DNA of 64,000 nucleotides from Pseudanabaena biceps. GTDB lineage: Bacteria > Cyanobacteriota > Cyanobacteriia > Pseudanabaenales > Pseudanabaenaceae. Below the pieces are notes generated by a model, which saw only the letters and a list, made by a program, of their open reading frames with translations, was not told where the DNA came from and searched no databases. Shown piece after piece: positions 41,033 through 50,430 of this stretch; positions within the stretch are counted from its first letter, which is position 1; every line of letters starts with the position of its first letter. The DNA lies in the NCBI GenBank assembly GCA_013361095.1, contig JAATWA010000001.1, forward strand, positions 3,875,001 through 3,939,000. The letters are read 5' to 3'. The position numbers and the translations under genes are program-made.

Positions 41033-43291
41033 ATGACCCCAACCCTCCCCACCGAGCAAATTGATCGCATTGTGTGGAATCAACACCACGACCCGTTTAC
41101 AGTCCTTGGTCTCCATGAAATTGAGCAAGATGGTAAGTTGGTATGGGTGGTTAGAGCATATCTACCCGACGCAGAATCTGTCTGCATAGTTACTAAAGAT
41201 CATCACCGCGAATATCCGATGCAATCAGTGCATCATCCTCACTTTTTTGAATGCATTATTAGCGAAGCCTCCCATTTGTCTGGCTATAAGTTTCGAGTCA
41301 AGTCTGGTGACAGCGATCGCTTAATTCATGATCCTTACTCTTTCAAATCGCCGTTACTAACTGAATTTGATGCCTACTTATTCGGCGAAGGCACACATTA
41401 TCAGATTTATGAAAAAATGGGCGCTCACCTCGCGACCATTGACGGAATAAGTGGTGTTTATTTTGCAGTTTGGGCGCCAAATGCGCGTAACGTCTCTCTG
41501 ATTGGAGACTTCAATGCTTGGGATGGACGCAAGCATCAAATGCGAAGAGGCAATACGGGCATTTGGGACTTGTTTATTCCTGAGTTAACAGTGGGCGCTG
41601 TCTATAAATACGAAATTAAAAGTCCTGAAGGGCATATCTACGAAAAGTCCGATCCCTATGGCTATTTCCAAGAAGTGCGACCTAAAACCGCCTCGATTGT
41701 CACAGACCTCAGTACCTATGAATGGACTGATCAAGCATGGCTAGAAAAGCGCCGTTCTGAAGATCCTCTCAAAAAGCCAATTTCTGTGTATGAAATGCAT
41801 CTTGGCTCATGGATGCATGCTGCGACCTTAAATCCTCCTGACGACGGTTATCAGACTGTAACAGCAGCCGATCTTAAACCAGGGGCAAGATTTCTCACCT
41901 ATCGCGAGCTTGCCGAAGACCTCATTCCCTATGTTAAGGAAATGGGTTACACGCATATTGAAATGATGCCGATCGCGGAGCATCCCTTTGATGGCTCATG
42001 GGGATATCAAGTCACAGGATATTATGCTGCGACTTCACGCTATGGCACACCCCAAGACTTGATGTATTTCATCGACAAGTGTCATCAAAATGATATTGGC
42101 ATTATTGTCGATTGGGTTCCCGCCCACTTCCCTAAAGATGGTCATGGTTTATCGTTCTTTGATGGCACATTTCTTTATGAGCCTGCCGATGTCCGCATTG
42201 GAGAACATAAGGAGTGGGGAACCAAAATCTTTAACTACAAGCGTAGTGAAGTGAAGAACTTCCTCATTGCCAATGTTCTGTTTTGGTTTGAGAAGTATCA
42301 CATTGATGGAATCCGTGTTGATGCAGTTGCTTCCATGATCTATCGCGATTACAACCGTCCCACAGGTACATGGCTAGCCAATGAACATGGCGGTCGCGAA
42401 AGTCTAGAAGCGATCGAGTTATTCCGTCACCTCCATAGTATTCTCTTCACCTATTATCCTGGTGCTTTATCCATTGCCGAAGAATCTACTTCTTGGCCGA
42501 TGGTAACATGGCCAGCCTATTCAGGAGGATTAGGCTTCAATCTGAAATGGAACATGGGCTGGATGCACGATATGCTTGACTATTTCAAGCTTGATCCGTA
42601 CTTCCGAGGACACAATAATAACTATCTTACCTTCAGTATTTGGTACGCTTTTAGCGAGAACTTCATGCTAGCGCTCTCCCATGATGAGGTAGTTCATGGC
42701 AAGAGTCCGATGATTGGGAAGATGCCAGGGGATGAGTGGCAGAAGTTTGCGAACCTGCGCTGTCTCTATGGCTATATGTTTACCCATCCTGGCAAAAAGA
42801 CGATGTTCATGGGTATGGAATTTGGTCAATGGTCAGAGTGGAATGTATGGGGTGATTTGGAATGGCATCTATTGCAATACCCAAGCCACAAGAATTTACA
42901 AAAATATGTGAGTGATCTCAATAAACTGTTGCGATCGCTTCCTGAACTCTATGTGCAAGATTTTTCGCAAGCTGGATTTGAGTGGATTGAGTGTAATGAC
43001 ACTCAAAATTCAGTAACTTCTTTCTTGCGGAAGGGTGAAGATGGAGAATTTGTCCTAGTAGTATGTAACTTTACACCTGTTCCCCATTACAACTACCGTG
43101 TAGGCGTACCTGAGAAGGGATTTTATAAAGAAGTTCTCAATAGTGATGCCTCAATTTATGGTGGCAGTGGTCTTGGCAATTTGGGTGGTAAATATGCTGA
43201 TGACTATGGTGTTCATGGCAAACCCTATTCTGTGGACGTGACAGCGCCACCTTTGGCAGTCGTTGTCTTCAAGTTTATTGGTGAAGTGTAG
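41033..43291 (+). CDS. glgB: 1,4-alpha-glucan branching enzyme
   Basis: Glycogen branching enzyme, about 752 residues, GH13. Two N-terminal carbohydrate-binding/early-set modules (residues about 8-105 and 125-225, the second with YFAVWAPNARNVSLIGDFN). The catalytic barrel has VDWVPAHFP, nucleophile Asp in DGIRVDAVASMIYRDY (about 426), acid Glu in SIAEESTSWP (about 482) and LSHDEVVHGK (about 552). The C-terminal all-beta domain ends near the stop. ATG 41033 preferred over the upstream GTG 41015. Confidence 0.96.
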   Translation: MTPTLPTEQIDRIVWNQHHDPFTVLGLHEIEQDGKLVWVVRAYLPDAESVCIVTKDHHREYPMQSVHHPHFFECIISEASHLSGYKFRVKSGDSDRLIHDPYSFKSPLLTEFDAYLFGEGTHYQIYEKMGAHLATIDGISGVYFAVWAPNARNVSLIGDFNAWDGRKHQMRRGNTGIWDLFIPELTVGAVYKYEIKSPEGHIYEKSDPYGYFQEVRPKTASIVTDLSTYEWTDQAWLEKRRSEDPLKKPISVYEMHLGSWMHAATLNPPDDGYQTVTAADLKPGARFLTYRELAEDLIPYVKEMGYTHIEMMPIAEHPFDGSWGYQVTGYYAATSRYGTPQDLMYFIDKCHQNDIGIIVDWVPAHFPKDGHGLSFFDGTFLYEPADVRIGEHKEWGTKIFNYKRSEVKNFLIANVLFWFEKYHIDGIRVDAVASMIYRDYNRPTGTWLANEHGGRESLEAIELFRHLHSILFTYYPGALSIAEESTSWPMVTWPAYSGGLGFNLKWNMGWMHDMLDYFKLDPYFRGHNNNYLTFSIWYAFSENFMLALSHDEVVHGKSPMIGKMPGDEWQKFANLRCLYGYMFTHPGKKTMFMGMEFGQWSEWNVWGDLEWHLLQYPSHKNLQKYVSDLNKLLRSLPELYVQDFSQAGFEWIECNDTQNSVTSFLRKGEDGEFVLVVCNFTPVPHYNYRVGVPEKGFYKEVLNSDASIYGGSGLGNLGGKYADDYGVHGKPYSVDVTAPPLAVVVFKFIGEV

Positions 43292-43320
43292 CCATATAGC
43301 GGCGCTTCGCTCTGTCAAAA

Positions 43321-43349
43321 GAAGAAGAGTTGCGCCGCAACTCTTCTTC
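43321..43349. repeat. Hairpin downstream of glgB
   Basis: Exact 13-bp arms GAAGAAGAGTTGC, loop GCC. A broken GGCGCTTCGC core lies just before at about 43299, suggesting a rearranged hairpin element. Confidence 0.55.
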
Positions 43350-43454
43350 GGTTTTAAACAAAAATTGCTGTAATAAAAATAGTGAACTCACTATGGCGCG
43401 TTTTGATCGCATATTGCTATAGTAAGTGAGCCGCATCAATTGCCATCTCATCCT

Positions 43455-44123
43455 ATGAAAAAGTATAGTTATCTCGCCATTGGTCTAGTTGCTTTATCAA
43501 TGTTGTCAATGAGTGCTTGTACGTCATCTACGCCAGTAGCAGATAACGCAACTCCAACACCTACAGTGGCTACTGATAAAACGACCACGCCAAAAAGTAC
43601 GACTACGCCAGATACTAAACCAGAGCAGAAGAACGACACTAAAGTCGCAGTTGACAGTGCGGCAGTTTGGCAAGATTACAAGTCAGCCAATGGTAAGTTT
43701 AGTGTGCAAATGCCTAGTAAGCCACAAGAACAAGTTCAAGACCAAACAACTGATGTGGGAACGATCAAGTTGAATATGGTGATTGCAGAAGCTAGTGACT
43801 CTGGTTACTTTATTGGCTTTGCTGATTTCCCTAGCAAGGTGGCGAATCCCGAAGATGTTCAGAAAGGTCTAACTGAGTCTGTAAAAGGTTCAGTGGGCAA
43901 TATCAAGGGAACCATTTTATCTGAGAAGGAATATATGCTAGGTACAGTGCCTTGTCGAGATTTTGAGGCAAATGGTAAGGTTCAGTCTACAGATGTCTTG
44001 ATGAAGGGTAGATTTTGTCTAGCTGATAATCGGTTGTATCAGATATTTGCTTTAGGCGCGAAGGACAAGCTAGCTGTTACTGATGTTGATCGCTTTATTG
44101 GGTCGTTCAAAATCGAAAGCTAA
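43455..44123 (+). CDS. Lipoprotein of unknown function
   Basis: About 222 residues from ATG 43455. Signal MKKYSYLAIGLVALSMLSMS with lipobox LSMSAC, then a Thr/Pro/Lys linker (about 25-65) and a globular domain: YKSANGKFSVQMPSKPQEQV, YFIGFADFPSK, KEYMLGTVPCRDFEANG, GRFCLADNRLYQIFA and a closing DVDRFIGSFKI. This resembles cyanobacterial surface lipoproteins of unknown role. Convergent with the cyanoexosortase gene. Confidence 0.72.
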   Translation: MKKYSYLAIGLVALSMLSMSACTSSTPVADNATPTPTVATDKTTTPKSTTTPDTKPEQKNDTKVAVDSAAVWQDYKSANGKFSVQMPSKPQEQVQDQTTDVGTIKLNMVIAEASDSGYFIGFADFPSKVANPEDVQKGLTESVKGSVGNIKGTILSEKEYMLGTVPCRDFEANGKVQSTDVLMKGRFCLADNRLYQIFALGAKDKLAVTDVDRFIGSFKIES

Positions 44124-44164
44124 CTCCAAAAAAAGCATTGCAAAGCACTACTTTTTTTGCTTTG

Positions 44165-44209
44165 AAAAATATTTAAAAAGCTGGCTTTGCCAGCTTTTTA
44201 AATATTTTT
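44165..44209. terminator. Hairpin between lipoprotein and cyanoexosortase genes
   Basis: Exact 21-bp arms AAAAATATTTAAAAAGCTGG..., loop TTT, T-rich exit. A weaker CAAAAAAAGCATTGCAAAGC hairpin precedes it at about 44127. Likely bidirectional terminator. Confidence 0.7.
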
Positions 44210-44240
44210 TTAGTTTTTAGGAAAGCTCAAAGTGCCGTGT

Positions 44241-45122
44241 CTATTCCTCTTCGTATTCTTGCTCTCGCGTTACCCAATTACACAAAGCCAAGAGAATAGA
44301 CACAGCGATAACTGAGAAGATTTGCGAACCATCGCCAGAATGCCAATATTTGAAAAGATCATCTTGTCTAGAGATCAAAACTAATAAAGCTACTCTCAAA
44401 GAATTGACGACAAAGGCGATCGCGATCGCTGAGGGAAACATAATCCACATCTGCCATCGCTCAGTAGGGAAGACTAATACAAACATTAAGGTGATTCGCA
44501 ATAGCATCAAGATCGGTGGCAAACCTGCACAGCCTCGCGCTACCTCCACAGCACCATATTGGCTCACAATTGAGATGCCTTCCTGCACGACTTTTATGCC
44601 GCCATACCACAGCGCTGAGTTAGCAAATTGCGCCGTAAACACATTCACAGGAATGATCCGTTCGATCGCCGCAAACAAAAAAGACGTAGGAATACCGAGG
44701 GTCGCCGCCAGTAAAATTGGTTGCCAATATTGCCGCAATCCTTTCCAGCCTGAAGCAATTAGGGCGATCCCAATAGTTGCCATAACTGGAATCAAGATGA
44801 ACAAAATGTCATAAACTCGGCGAGTCAATAGGCTTTTGGTAAGTACCCAGATAATTAATAATGTGCCAACAGCGATCGCAGAGGGCGTGGTCTCAAACTT
44901 AAGCTTGGAGCGATCGCGAATTACTAACAGAATTGCCACAGCCCAAGTCAACAACTGAATTGCTGTCTCATCAACGCTTTCGGCAAGCCTAGCCATGAGC
45001 GTGATATTGATGGCAATTATGCTCACCCATGCCGAAAGCAACCAAAAGTCTAGTTTTTTTACCGCTTGTTGGAGTTCGACCTGTAAGCTTGTAAAATCTC
45101 CGCGCAAAATATCATTGAACAT
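44241..45122 (-). CDS. Cyanoexosortase (exosortase family transpeptidase)
   Basis: Polytopic membrane cysteine protease/transpeptidase that sorts PEP-CTERM-type proteins. 293 residues, about eight hydrophobic segments. Catalytic residues appear as Cys198 in EVARGCAGLPPI, Arg243 in VVNSLRVALLVLI and His261 in KYWHSGDGSQIF. The RGCAG wording fits the cyanobacterial exosortase branch. Its stop is separated from the lipoprotein gene by hairpins, and ctaE ends 28 bases upstream of its start, so read-through from the oxidase genes is possible. Confidence 0.87.
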   Translation of the reverse strand: MFNDILRGDFTSLQVELQQAVKKLDFWLLSAWVSIIAINITLMARLAESVDETAIQLLTWAVAILLVIRDRSKLKFETTPSAIAVGTLLIIWVLTKSLLTRRVYDILFILIPVMATIGIALIASGWKGLRQYWQPILLAATLGIPTSFLFAAIERIIPVNVFTAQFANSALWYGGIKVVQEGISIVSQYGAVEVARGCAGLPPILMLLRITLMFVLVFPTERWQMWIMFPSAIAIAFVVNSLRVALLVLISRQDDLFKYWHSGDGSQIFSVIAVSILLALCNWVTREQEYEEE

Positions 45123-45150
45123 GGCTAGTCGTGTATTTTAAAGTTGAGAG

Positions 45151-45777
45151 CTAAAGAATATATAACAATAAAAACAAGACAATCCATACAATATCGACGA
45201 AGTGCCAATATATTGATGCAGCTTCGATACCAAAATGACTAGTACTGCTGTAATGTCCAGACTTCAGCGATCGCACTAACACAGTTCCAATCAATGACAA
45301 GCCAATGATTACGTGCAAGCCATGAAAGCCAGTCAATACATAGAAAGTGCTAGCAAATAGATTGGTGGTTAACCCAAATTCTAGATGTTGATATTCATAT
45401 ATCTGCCCTGCAATAAAAATTGCACCCATGACGAAAGTGGCGAGAAACCAAAGTTGAGCAGATTTAACCTTATTTTCTTTAATTGCATGATCCGCTTGAT
45501 GGATTACAAAGCTACTAGATACAAGAATAATTGTGTTAATTCCAGGTAAAAGAAGCTCTAGGTCTGGTGTCCCTTCGGGCGGCCATGAGGTGGCAACAGA
45601 ACGGAAGGTTAAGTAGGCTGCAAACAATCCAAAAAACAGCATTCCTTCAGAAACTAGGAATACAATCAAACCAAATACCCTTAGATCTGGATGTTCGCCA
45701 TGACCTGCTTCGACAGCATGATCGAGGGTAATGGATTCTGGGCTGATCGCCGTGTTAGGAGTAATCGATCCTTGCAT
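45151..45777 (-). CDS. ctaE: Cytochrome c oxidase subunit III
   Basis: Accessory membrane subunit of the aa3-type terminal oxidase. 208 residues with the family wording FLVSEGMLFFGLFAAYLTFR, WPPEGTPDLELLLPGINTII, TFYVLTGFHGLHVIIGL and the C-terminal YWHFVDIVWIVLFLLLYIL. Five transmembrane helices, as usual for cyanobacterial CtaE. Third gene of the ctaC-D-E set, separated from ctaD by a hairpin-containing gap. Confidence 0.95.
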   Translation of the reverse strand: MQGSITPNTAISPESITLDHAVEAGHGEHPDLRVFGLIVFLVSEGMLFFGLFAAYLTFRSVATSWPPEGTPDLELLLPGINTIILVSSSFVIHQADHAIKENKVKSAQLWFLATFVMGAIFIAGQIYEYQHLEFGLTTNLFASTFYVLTGFHGLHVIIGLSLIGTVLVRSLKSGHYSSTSHFGIEAASIYWHFVDIVWIVLFLLLYIL

Positions 45778-45820
45778 AGTTGAAATGTTGGGATAAAGGA
45801 ATAATGGCTGATAAGGTGCT

Positions 45821-45986
45821 TACAGCGCTTTGCGCCAAAACCAGAACCAAGAATTTTTTTGAAAGTGTTGCAAAGCAACACTTTCAAAAAAATTCTTGTG
45901 GTTCGTTTGATTGGAAATTGCTCTAAGCCAATTGTATGGGTGTCACCCAGAGGACGACGAGTAGCGGCGCTTCGCACCGCTACTCG
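45821..45986. repeat. Family 2b element (inverted) plus hairpin between ctaD and ctaE
   Basis: 45821-45922 reads TACAGCGCTTTGCGCCAAAA ... CGTTTGATTGGAAATTGCT with hairpin 45848-45898 (CAAGAATTTTTTTGAAAGTG...). It is the reverse orientation of copies at 12165 and 52338. 45958-45986 is a CGAGTAGCGG hairpin. Both split the ctaD-ctaE operon. Confidence 0.72.
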
Positions 45987-45997
45987 CTAAATTAAAC

Positions 45998-47665
45998 TTA
46001 GGTTGCCTGAGAAGCAGCGATCGCGGCTTCTTGACGAGCGAGACGATATTCTTCGCCGTAGTCATAGGGGCCAGTAGTTAGCTGAGGTTCACCCACCCAG
46101 TTATGAGGAATTGGTGGTGAAGAAGTTGTCCATTCAAGAGTTAACGCATTCCAAGGATTATCGGGCGCTTGCTCACCTTTGAACCAACTGTAAACCGCGT
46201 TAATCACAAAGGGAACTGTGGAAATCGCCAGAACAAATGCTCCAATCGTACAAATTACATTAATTGGTGCGAATTGGGGATCATACTGAGCGACACGACG
46301 AGGCATCCCTTGCAATCCCAGAATATGCATGGGACCAAAGGTTAGGTGCATCCCAATAAAGGTCAAGACAAAATGTACTTTGCCCCAAAACTCATTGAGC
46401 ATCCGACCAGTCATCTTTGGAAACCAGTGATATAGCCCTGCATAGATACCAAATACACTGCCGCCAAAAAGAACGTAGTGGAAGTGAGCAACCACAAAAT
46501 AGGTGTCATGGACATGGATATCAATAGGGGCAGAGCCGAGCATTACGCCACTCAAACCACCGATTAGGAATGTGGAGATAAATCCCATCGCAAATAGTAA
46601 GGGACTCTCGAGACGCAACTTACCGCCCCATAGTGTCGCCACCCAACTAAATACTTTGATCCCCGTTGGCACTGCAACTAGCAAAGTTGCCACCATAAAG
46701 AAAACACGCAGCCAGTCAGGTGTACCGCTAGTAAACATATGGTGTGCCCATACAAACAATCCCAAAGCACAAATCATCATGCTGGAATAGGCGATCGCCT
46801 TATATCCAAAAATAGGCTTGCGGCTGTGAGGAGGCAAAACTTCAGAAATAATTCCAAATACAGGCAACACCATCACATAGACGGCAGGGTGCGAATAGAA
46901 CCAGAACAAATGTTGATAAACAACGGGATCACCGCCACCCGTGGGGTTGAAGAAATTAGTACCTATCAGCAGGTCAAACCCTAGTAATACCATTGCGCCC
47001 GCCAGTACAGGAGTTGCCAGCAGAGCCAGTACCGAAGTCGCCATCATCGCCCAGCAGAATAGCGGCATACTGAACAAGTCCATTTCTGGCATCCGCATCG
47101 CCCAGATGGTGACGATAAAGTTGACCGCCGCCAAAATCGACGAGGTTCCCACTAAGATAATGCTGAGAATCCACACGGCTTGACCAAGGTGTTCATCGGT
47201 CAAAATACTAAGAGGTGGATAGGCTGTCCAACCAGTGGAAGCGGGACCAAAGAAAAAGCTGCTCATTAGCAAGAGTCCCGCAGGAATCGTTAGCCAAAAA
47301 GCGATCGCATTTAATCTTGGGAAAGCCATATCTCGCGCCCCAATCATCAGAGGTATGAGATAGTTGCCAAAACCACCAGTCACCGCAGGCACAATCCATA
47401 AAAAGATCATCACTGTGCCATGCATGGTAAACAGGCTGTTATAAAAAGCGGGATCAACCAAGTCGGGATCAGGAGTAGCTAATTCCACCCGCACAGCTGA
47501 AGCCAAAGCCCCACCGATTAGATAAAAAACAAAGGAAGTAACTAAGTATTGAATTCCGATTACTTTGTGATCAACGCTAAAAGTGAAAAATTCCCACCAA
47601 GGTGTTTTTTGGGGTTCTATTCCCATTGCACCTGAGTCTTGGGTTGGTATCAGAGTCTGAGTCAT
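45998..47665 (-). CDS. ctaD: Cytochrome c oxidase subunit I
   Basis: Catalytic subunit with haem a, haem a3 and CuB. About 555 residues, twelve membrane helices. Landmarks: haem ligand in LFTMHGTVMIF, CuB site in QHLFWFYSHPAVYVMVLPVF with the crosslinked His-Tyr, KVFSWVATLWGG, and HDTYFVVAHFHYVLFGG with two haem ligands. ATG 47665 (MTQTLIPTQ) is preferred; the longer frame begins at a TTG next to a hairpin. Confidence 0.96.
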   Translation of the reverse strand: MTQTLIPTQDSGAMGIEPQKTPWWEFFTFSVDHKVIGIQYLVTSFVFYLIGGALASAVRVELATPDPDLVDPAFYNSLFTMHGTVMIFLWIVPAVTGGFGNYLIPLMIGARDMAFPRLNAIAFWLTIPAGLLLMSSFFFGPASTGWTAYPPLSILTDEHLGQAVWILSIILVGTSSILAAVNFIVTIWAMRMPEMDLFSMPLFCWAMMATSVLALLATPVLAGAMVLLGFDLLIGTNFFNPTGGGDPVVYQHLFWFYSHPAVYVMVLPVFGIISEVLPPHSRKPIFGYKAIAYSSMMICALGLFVWAHHMFTSGTPDWLRVFFMVATLLVAVPTGIKVFSWVATLWGGKLRLESPLLFAMGFISTFLIGGLSGVMLGSAPIDIHVHDTYFVVAHFHYVLFGGSVFGIYAGLYHWFPKMTGRMLNEFWGKVHFVLTFIGMHLTFGPMHILGLQGMPRRVAQYDPQFAPINVICTIGAFVLAISTVPFVINAVYSWFKGEQAPDNPWNALTLEWTTSSPPIPHNWVGEPQLTTGPYDYGEEYRLARQEAAIAASQAT

Positions 47666-47720
47666 AGAGCGCTTGATTTGATTAGGTAATTTATATGTAA
47701 GGGCTTCACCGTAAGACAAA

Positions 47721-47769
47721 GAACCAATTTTTGATGGTGCGGCGAAGCCGCACCATCAAAAATTGGTTC
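47721..47769. repeat. Perfect hairpin between ctaC and ctaD
   Basis: Exact 23-bp arms GAACCAATTTTTGATGGTGC..., loop GAA. It lies inside the operon, so it would more likely stabilise or attenuate the transcript than end it. Confidence 0.7.
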
Positions 47770-47771
47770 CT

Positions 47772-48731
47772 TTATTTGTGCTGCATATGCAAATGGTCAA
47801 CACCTAGCTGAGCCATCTTGCCTGAGAGAAATTCTTGATCGTTCATTTCTGAAACATTTCGTGTAGCCACGATCGCTTCAGGATCATTTGCGGCTACTTC
47901 CTGTTGTTCAGCTAGCCATGTTTGATAATCTTCGGGCGTATCAATGACCATCGTAGTTCGCATACCGCCATGATAGGAGCCGCATAGCTCGGCACAAACA
48001 ACTGGATATTCACCAACTACACGGGGCGTAAATTCTAGGAAAGTTTCACGACCAGGGATTACATCCTGCTTGATGCGTAACTGGGGAACCCAGAAGGCGT
48101 GTAGCACATCCACGGCTGACATATTGAGCCGAACTTTTTTGCCGACAGGCACGTGGAGTTCAGCTGTGGCAATTTCATTGGGATAATTAAAAATCCAAGC
48201 AAATTGCATTGCACTGACATTGATTGCCACCACATCATCACCACCAATAGGTAAAGTTCCTGCCATCAATACTCCATCAGTGTTAGCGGAGGCGAGAGTT
48301 GCTTTGGGCATACCGCCCCTTTCATGATGAGCGATTGTGTGGGTCATGCCACCATGAGCCATGCCCTCAGTCCCCTGTGTGCCTTGCATCGCGGTGTAGA
48401 CATCAAAGCTATAAATCGCAACCCACATCACGATTACGGTGGGTATGGCTGTCCAGACAATTTCTAGCTTTAAATTTTCGTGAATAGTTTCGCCATCGGT
48501 TTCGTCACCTTCGCGACGGCGAAACTTAACGATTGAGTAAATCAGAACGCCTTCAATAATCAGGAAGAAGCCGAAAGCGATCGCTAAGATCGTGTTGAAC
48601 AGGTCATCGTATAACAGAGCTTCGTCCCCTGCGGCGACTGGTAGCAAACCATTGTTGCGCCCGTACCAAATGCTAGCGGCGATAATTAAGCCAATGATGA
48701 CAATTCCCGAAATTAAGTTGTTTTTTTTCAT
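47772..48731 (-). CDS. ctaC: Cytochrome c oxidase subunit II
   Basis: Electron-entry subunit carrying the CuA centre. 319 residues: N-terminal signal/anchor helix, second helix (ILAIAFGFFLIIEGVLIYSI), then the periplasmic cupredoxin domain. CuA ligands are in VLHAFWVPQL and CAELCGSYHGGM. A His/Gly/Met-rich insertion (GTEGMAHGGMTHTIAHHERG, about 125-145) between helix 2 and the cupredoxin domain could bind copper. First gene of ctaC-D-E. Confidence 0.96.
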   Translation of the reverse strand: MKKNNLISGIVIIGLIIAASIWYGRNNGLLPVAAGDEALLYDDLFNTILAIAFGFFLIIEGVLIYSIVKFRRREGDETDGETIHENLKLEIVWTAIPTVIVMWVAIYSFDVYTAMQGTQGTEGMAHGGMTHTIAHHERGGMPKATLASANTDGVLMAGTLPIGGDDVVAINVSAMQFAWIFNYPNEIATAELHVPVGKKVRLNMSAVDVLHAFWVPQLRIKQDVIPGRETFLEFTPRVVGEYPVVCAELCGSYHGGMRTTMVIDTPEDYQTWLAEQQEVAANDPEAIVATRNVSEMNDQEFLSGKMAQLGVDHLHMQHK

Positions 48732-48936
48732 GGTCGTAGGTTGCCCTATCGTGCTACTCCTGATGTGTTGATCGGAAATCGTTAATTGGAATTAATGTGA
48801 GCTTAGCTAATTACTCATATCTAAATTTGGACAGATTGACATATATCTTATCTTGCACCTATTTCTTGGGTGAGGGTCAATTGTTTGTTATTTTTTAGTA
48901 TTTTCTTTGGGATCAACATTAAGTATTGTGCGCTAA

Positions 48937-49044
48937 TACAGCGCTTTGCGATTTCTTAAACCAAAAGATGAGTTGCAGCGCGAAGCACCGCAACTCATCT
49001 TTTGGTTCGTTTGAGCAAAATATACAAAGCTGCAACAGACTGTA
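48937..49044. repeat. Family 2 hairpin element
   Basis: TACAGCGCTTTGCGATTTCT at the left, CAACAGACTGTA at the right, with hairpin 48959-49007 (AACCAAAAGATGAGTTGC arms). The preceding 200 bases hold the divergent ctaC leader and no recognisable gene. Confidence 0.7.
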
Positions 49045-49080
49045 ATTATCGAACTCCAGAAAGAATGAGCTAGCGCAAAA

Positions 49081-49209
49081 CCGCAATTCTCATTATAAAA
49101 ATTAGTTTTTAAAAGCCATCCTACGGATGGCTTTTAAAAACTAATTTTGGGGTTTGCAGCGCCTAAGGTGCTGCAAACCCCAAAATTGGTTTAATAATGA
49201 GAATTGCTG
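49081..49209. repeat. CAGCAATTCT element, copy C (family 4)
   Basis: 129 bp with ends CCGCAATTCTCATTATAAAA and AATAATGAGAATTGCTG. The inner hairpin TTTTAAAAGCCATCC/GGATGGCTTTTAAAA differs from copy A yet stays symmetrical. CCAATTTTGGGG is changed to CTAATTTTGGGG on one arm. Confidence 0.8.
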
Positions 49210-49294
49210 AACGCAAAACGCCGCCTTACTCTTTTTGAGCAATGCCGTGTAAGCTAATTTAAGCATTTTGCGCTTAAATTAGCTTTTAGGGATT

Positions 49295-50257
49295 ATGCAA
49301 GCGATGTCTGCAAGTAATAAAAAGATCTTCATGGATGTAATTGCTAATTTCAAAAAAAATATTTGGAACTGGCGAACGATCGCCCAACTAATATTTTTAG
49401 CAATCGTGATTACTTGCAGCATTTTGGCTTGGAATACCCTTGCTCGAAATATGCGAAGCTCTGGCTTGGCGATAAGTTTTGACTTTCTGAACGATCCTGC
49501 TTCCTTTGATATCGCAGACACACCTTTTCCTTACAAAGCTTCGGATAGTTATACCAAAGCCCTACAAGTTGGATTGATCAATTCGCTCAAGGCGATCGCC
49601 GTAAGTATTATTTCGGCAACCGTTATTGGTGTCACAGTGGGTATTTCGCGCTTATCTAATAACTGGTTACTGAAGCAGATTGCACGAATTTATGTAGAAA
49701 TTCTTCGGAATACGCCATTACTATTGCAACTATTTTTCTGGTATTCAGCGATATTTTTAACACTTCCTTCGGCTAGCGATCGCATTTCGTTAGGGTTTGC
49801 CACCATCGCTAAAGATGGCATCACGATCGCTGGTTTGAATATGACTTTGAGTTCTGAGTTTTGCGCTCTTGTGCTCGGATTGACTATGTTTTCTAGTGCA
49901 TTCATTGCCGAAATTGTGCGCGGCGGCATTCTCTCTGTTCCTAAAGGTCAAACAGAAGCAGCCAAGTCTCTGGGTTTAAATAGTTTTCAAACTATGCAAA
50001 AGATTGTTTTACCTCAAGCTTTGCGCGTGATTATTCCATCGCTGACTAGTCAGTATGTAAATATTGCGAAAAATTCCAGTCTTGCGATCGCGATCGGTTA
50101 CACCGATATTTATCGCATTGCATCTACGACTATCAATCAAACAGGACGACCGATTAATGTGATTTTGATTATCATGGCAGTCTATCTGACGATGAGTTTG
50201 TTCATTTCAGGAAGTATGAATCTCCTAAATCGTCAGTTCCAAATTGTAGAACGCTAA
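49295..50257 (+). CDS. Polar amino acid ABC transporter permease
   Basis: Membrane permease of the His/Glu/Gln/Arg uptake family (320 residues, NatG/BztB-like). The large N-terminal region (about 30-100) precedes the permease core ALQVGLINSLKAIAVSIISA, RNTPLLLQLFFWYSAIF. The EAA loop EAAKSLGLNSFQTMQKIVLP then QALRVIIPSLTSQY contacts the ATPase. No second permease, ATPase or binding protein adjoins, so partners must be encoded elsewhere. Confidence 0.88.
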   Translation: MQAMSASNKKIFMDVIANFKKNIWNWRTIAQLIFLAIVITCSILAWNTLARNMRSSGLAISFDFLNDPASFDIADTPFPYKASDSYTKALQVGLINSLKAIAVSIISATVIGVTVGISRLSNNWLLKQIARIYVEILRNTPLLLQLFFWYSAIFLTLPSASDRISLGFATIAKDGITIAGLNMTLSSEFCALVLGLTMFSSAFIAEIVRGGILSVPKGQTEAAKSLGLNSFQTMQKIVLPQALRVIIPSLTSQYVNIAKNSSLAIAIGYTDIYRIASTTINQTGRPINVILIIMAVYLTMSLFISGSMNLLNRQFQIVER

Positions 50258-50301
50258 AATAGCTAAGCAGAATACACAGCGCTTTGCGCTTTCTTAAAGC
50301 C

Positions 50302-50386
50302 CAAGAAAAGTTTTGAAAGGCTGGCTTCGCCAGCCTTTCAAAACTTTTCTTGACATAGTGATTCGGCGCTACGCGCCGAATCACTA
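50302..50386. terminator. Two hairpins after the permease gene
   Basis: 50302-50352 has exact 24-bp arms CAAGAAAAGTTTTGAAAGGC..., loop TTC, preceded by a family 2 end (ACAGCGCTTTGCGCTTTCTT). 50356-50386 has 14-bp arms TAGTGATTCGGCGC, loop TAC. Confidence 0.7.
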
Positions 50387-50430
50387 ATCCTTGGCTGTAA
50401 AGTAATCGTAATTTAAATTCTTAAAAATTC

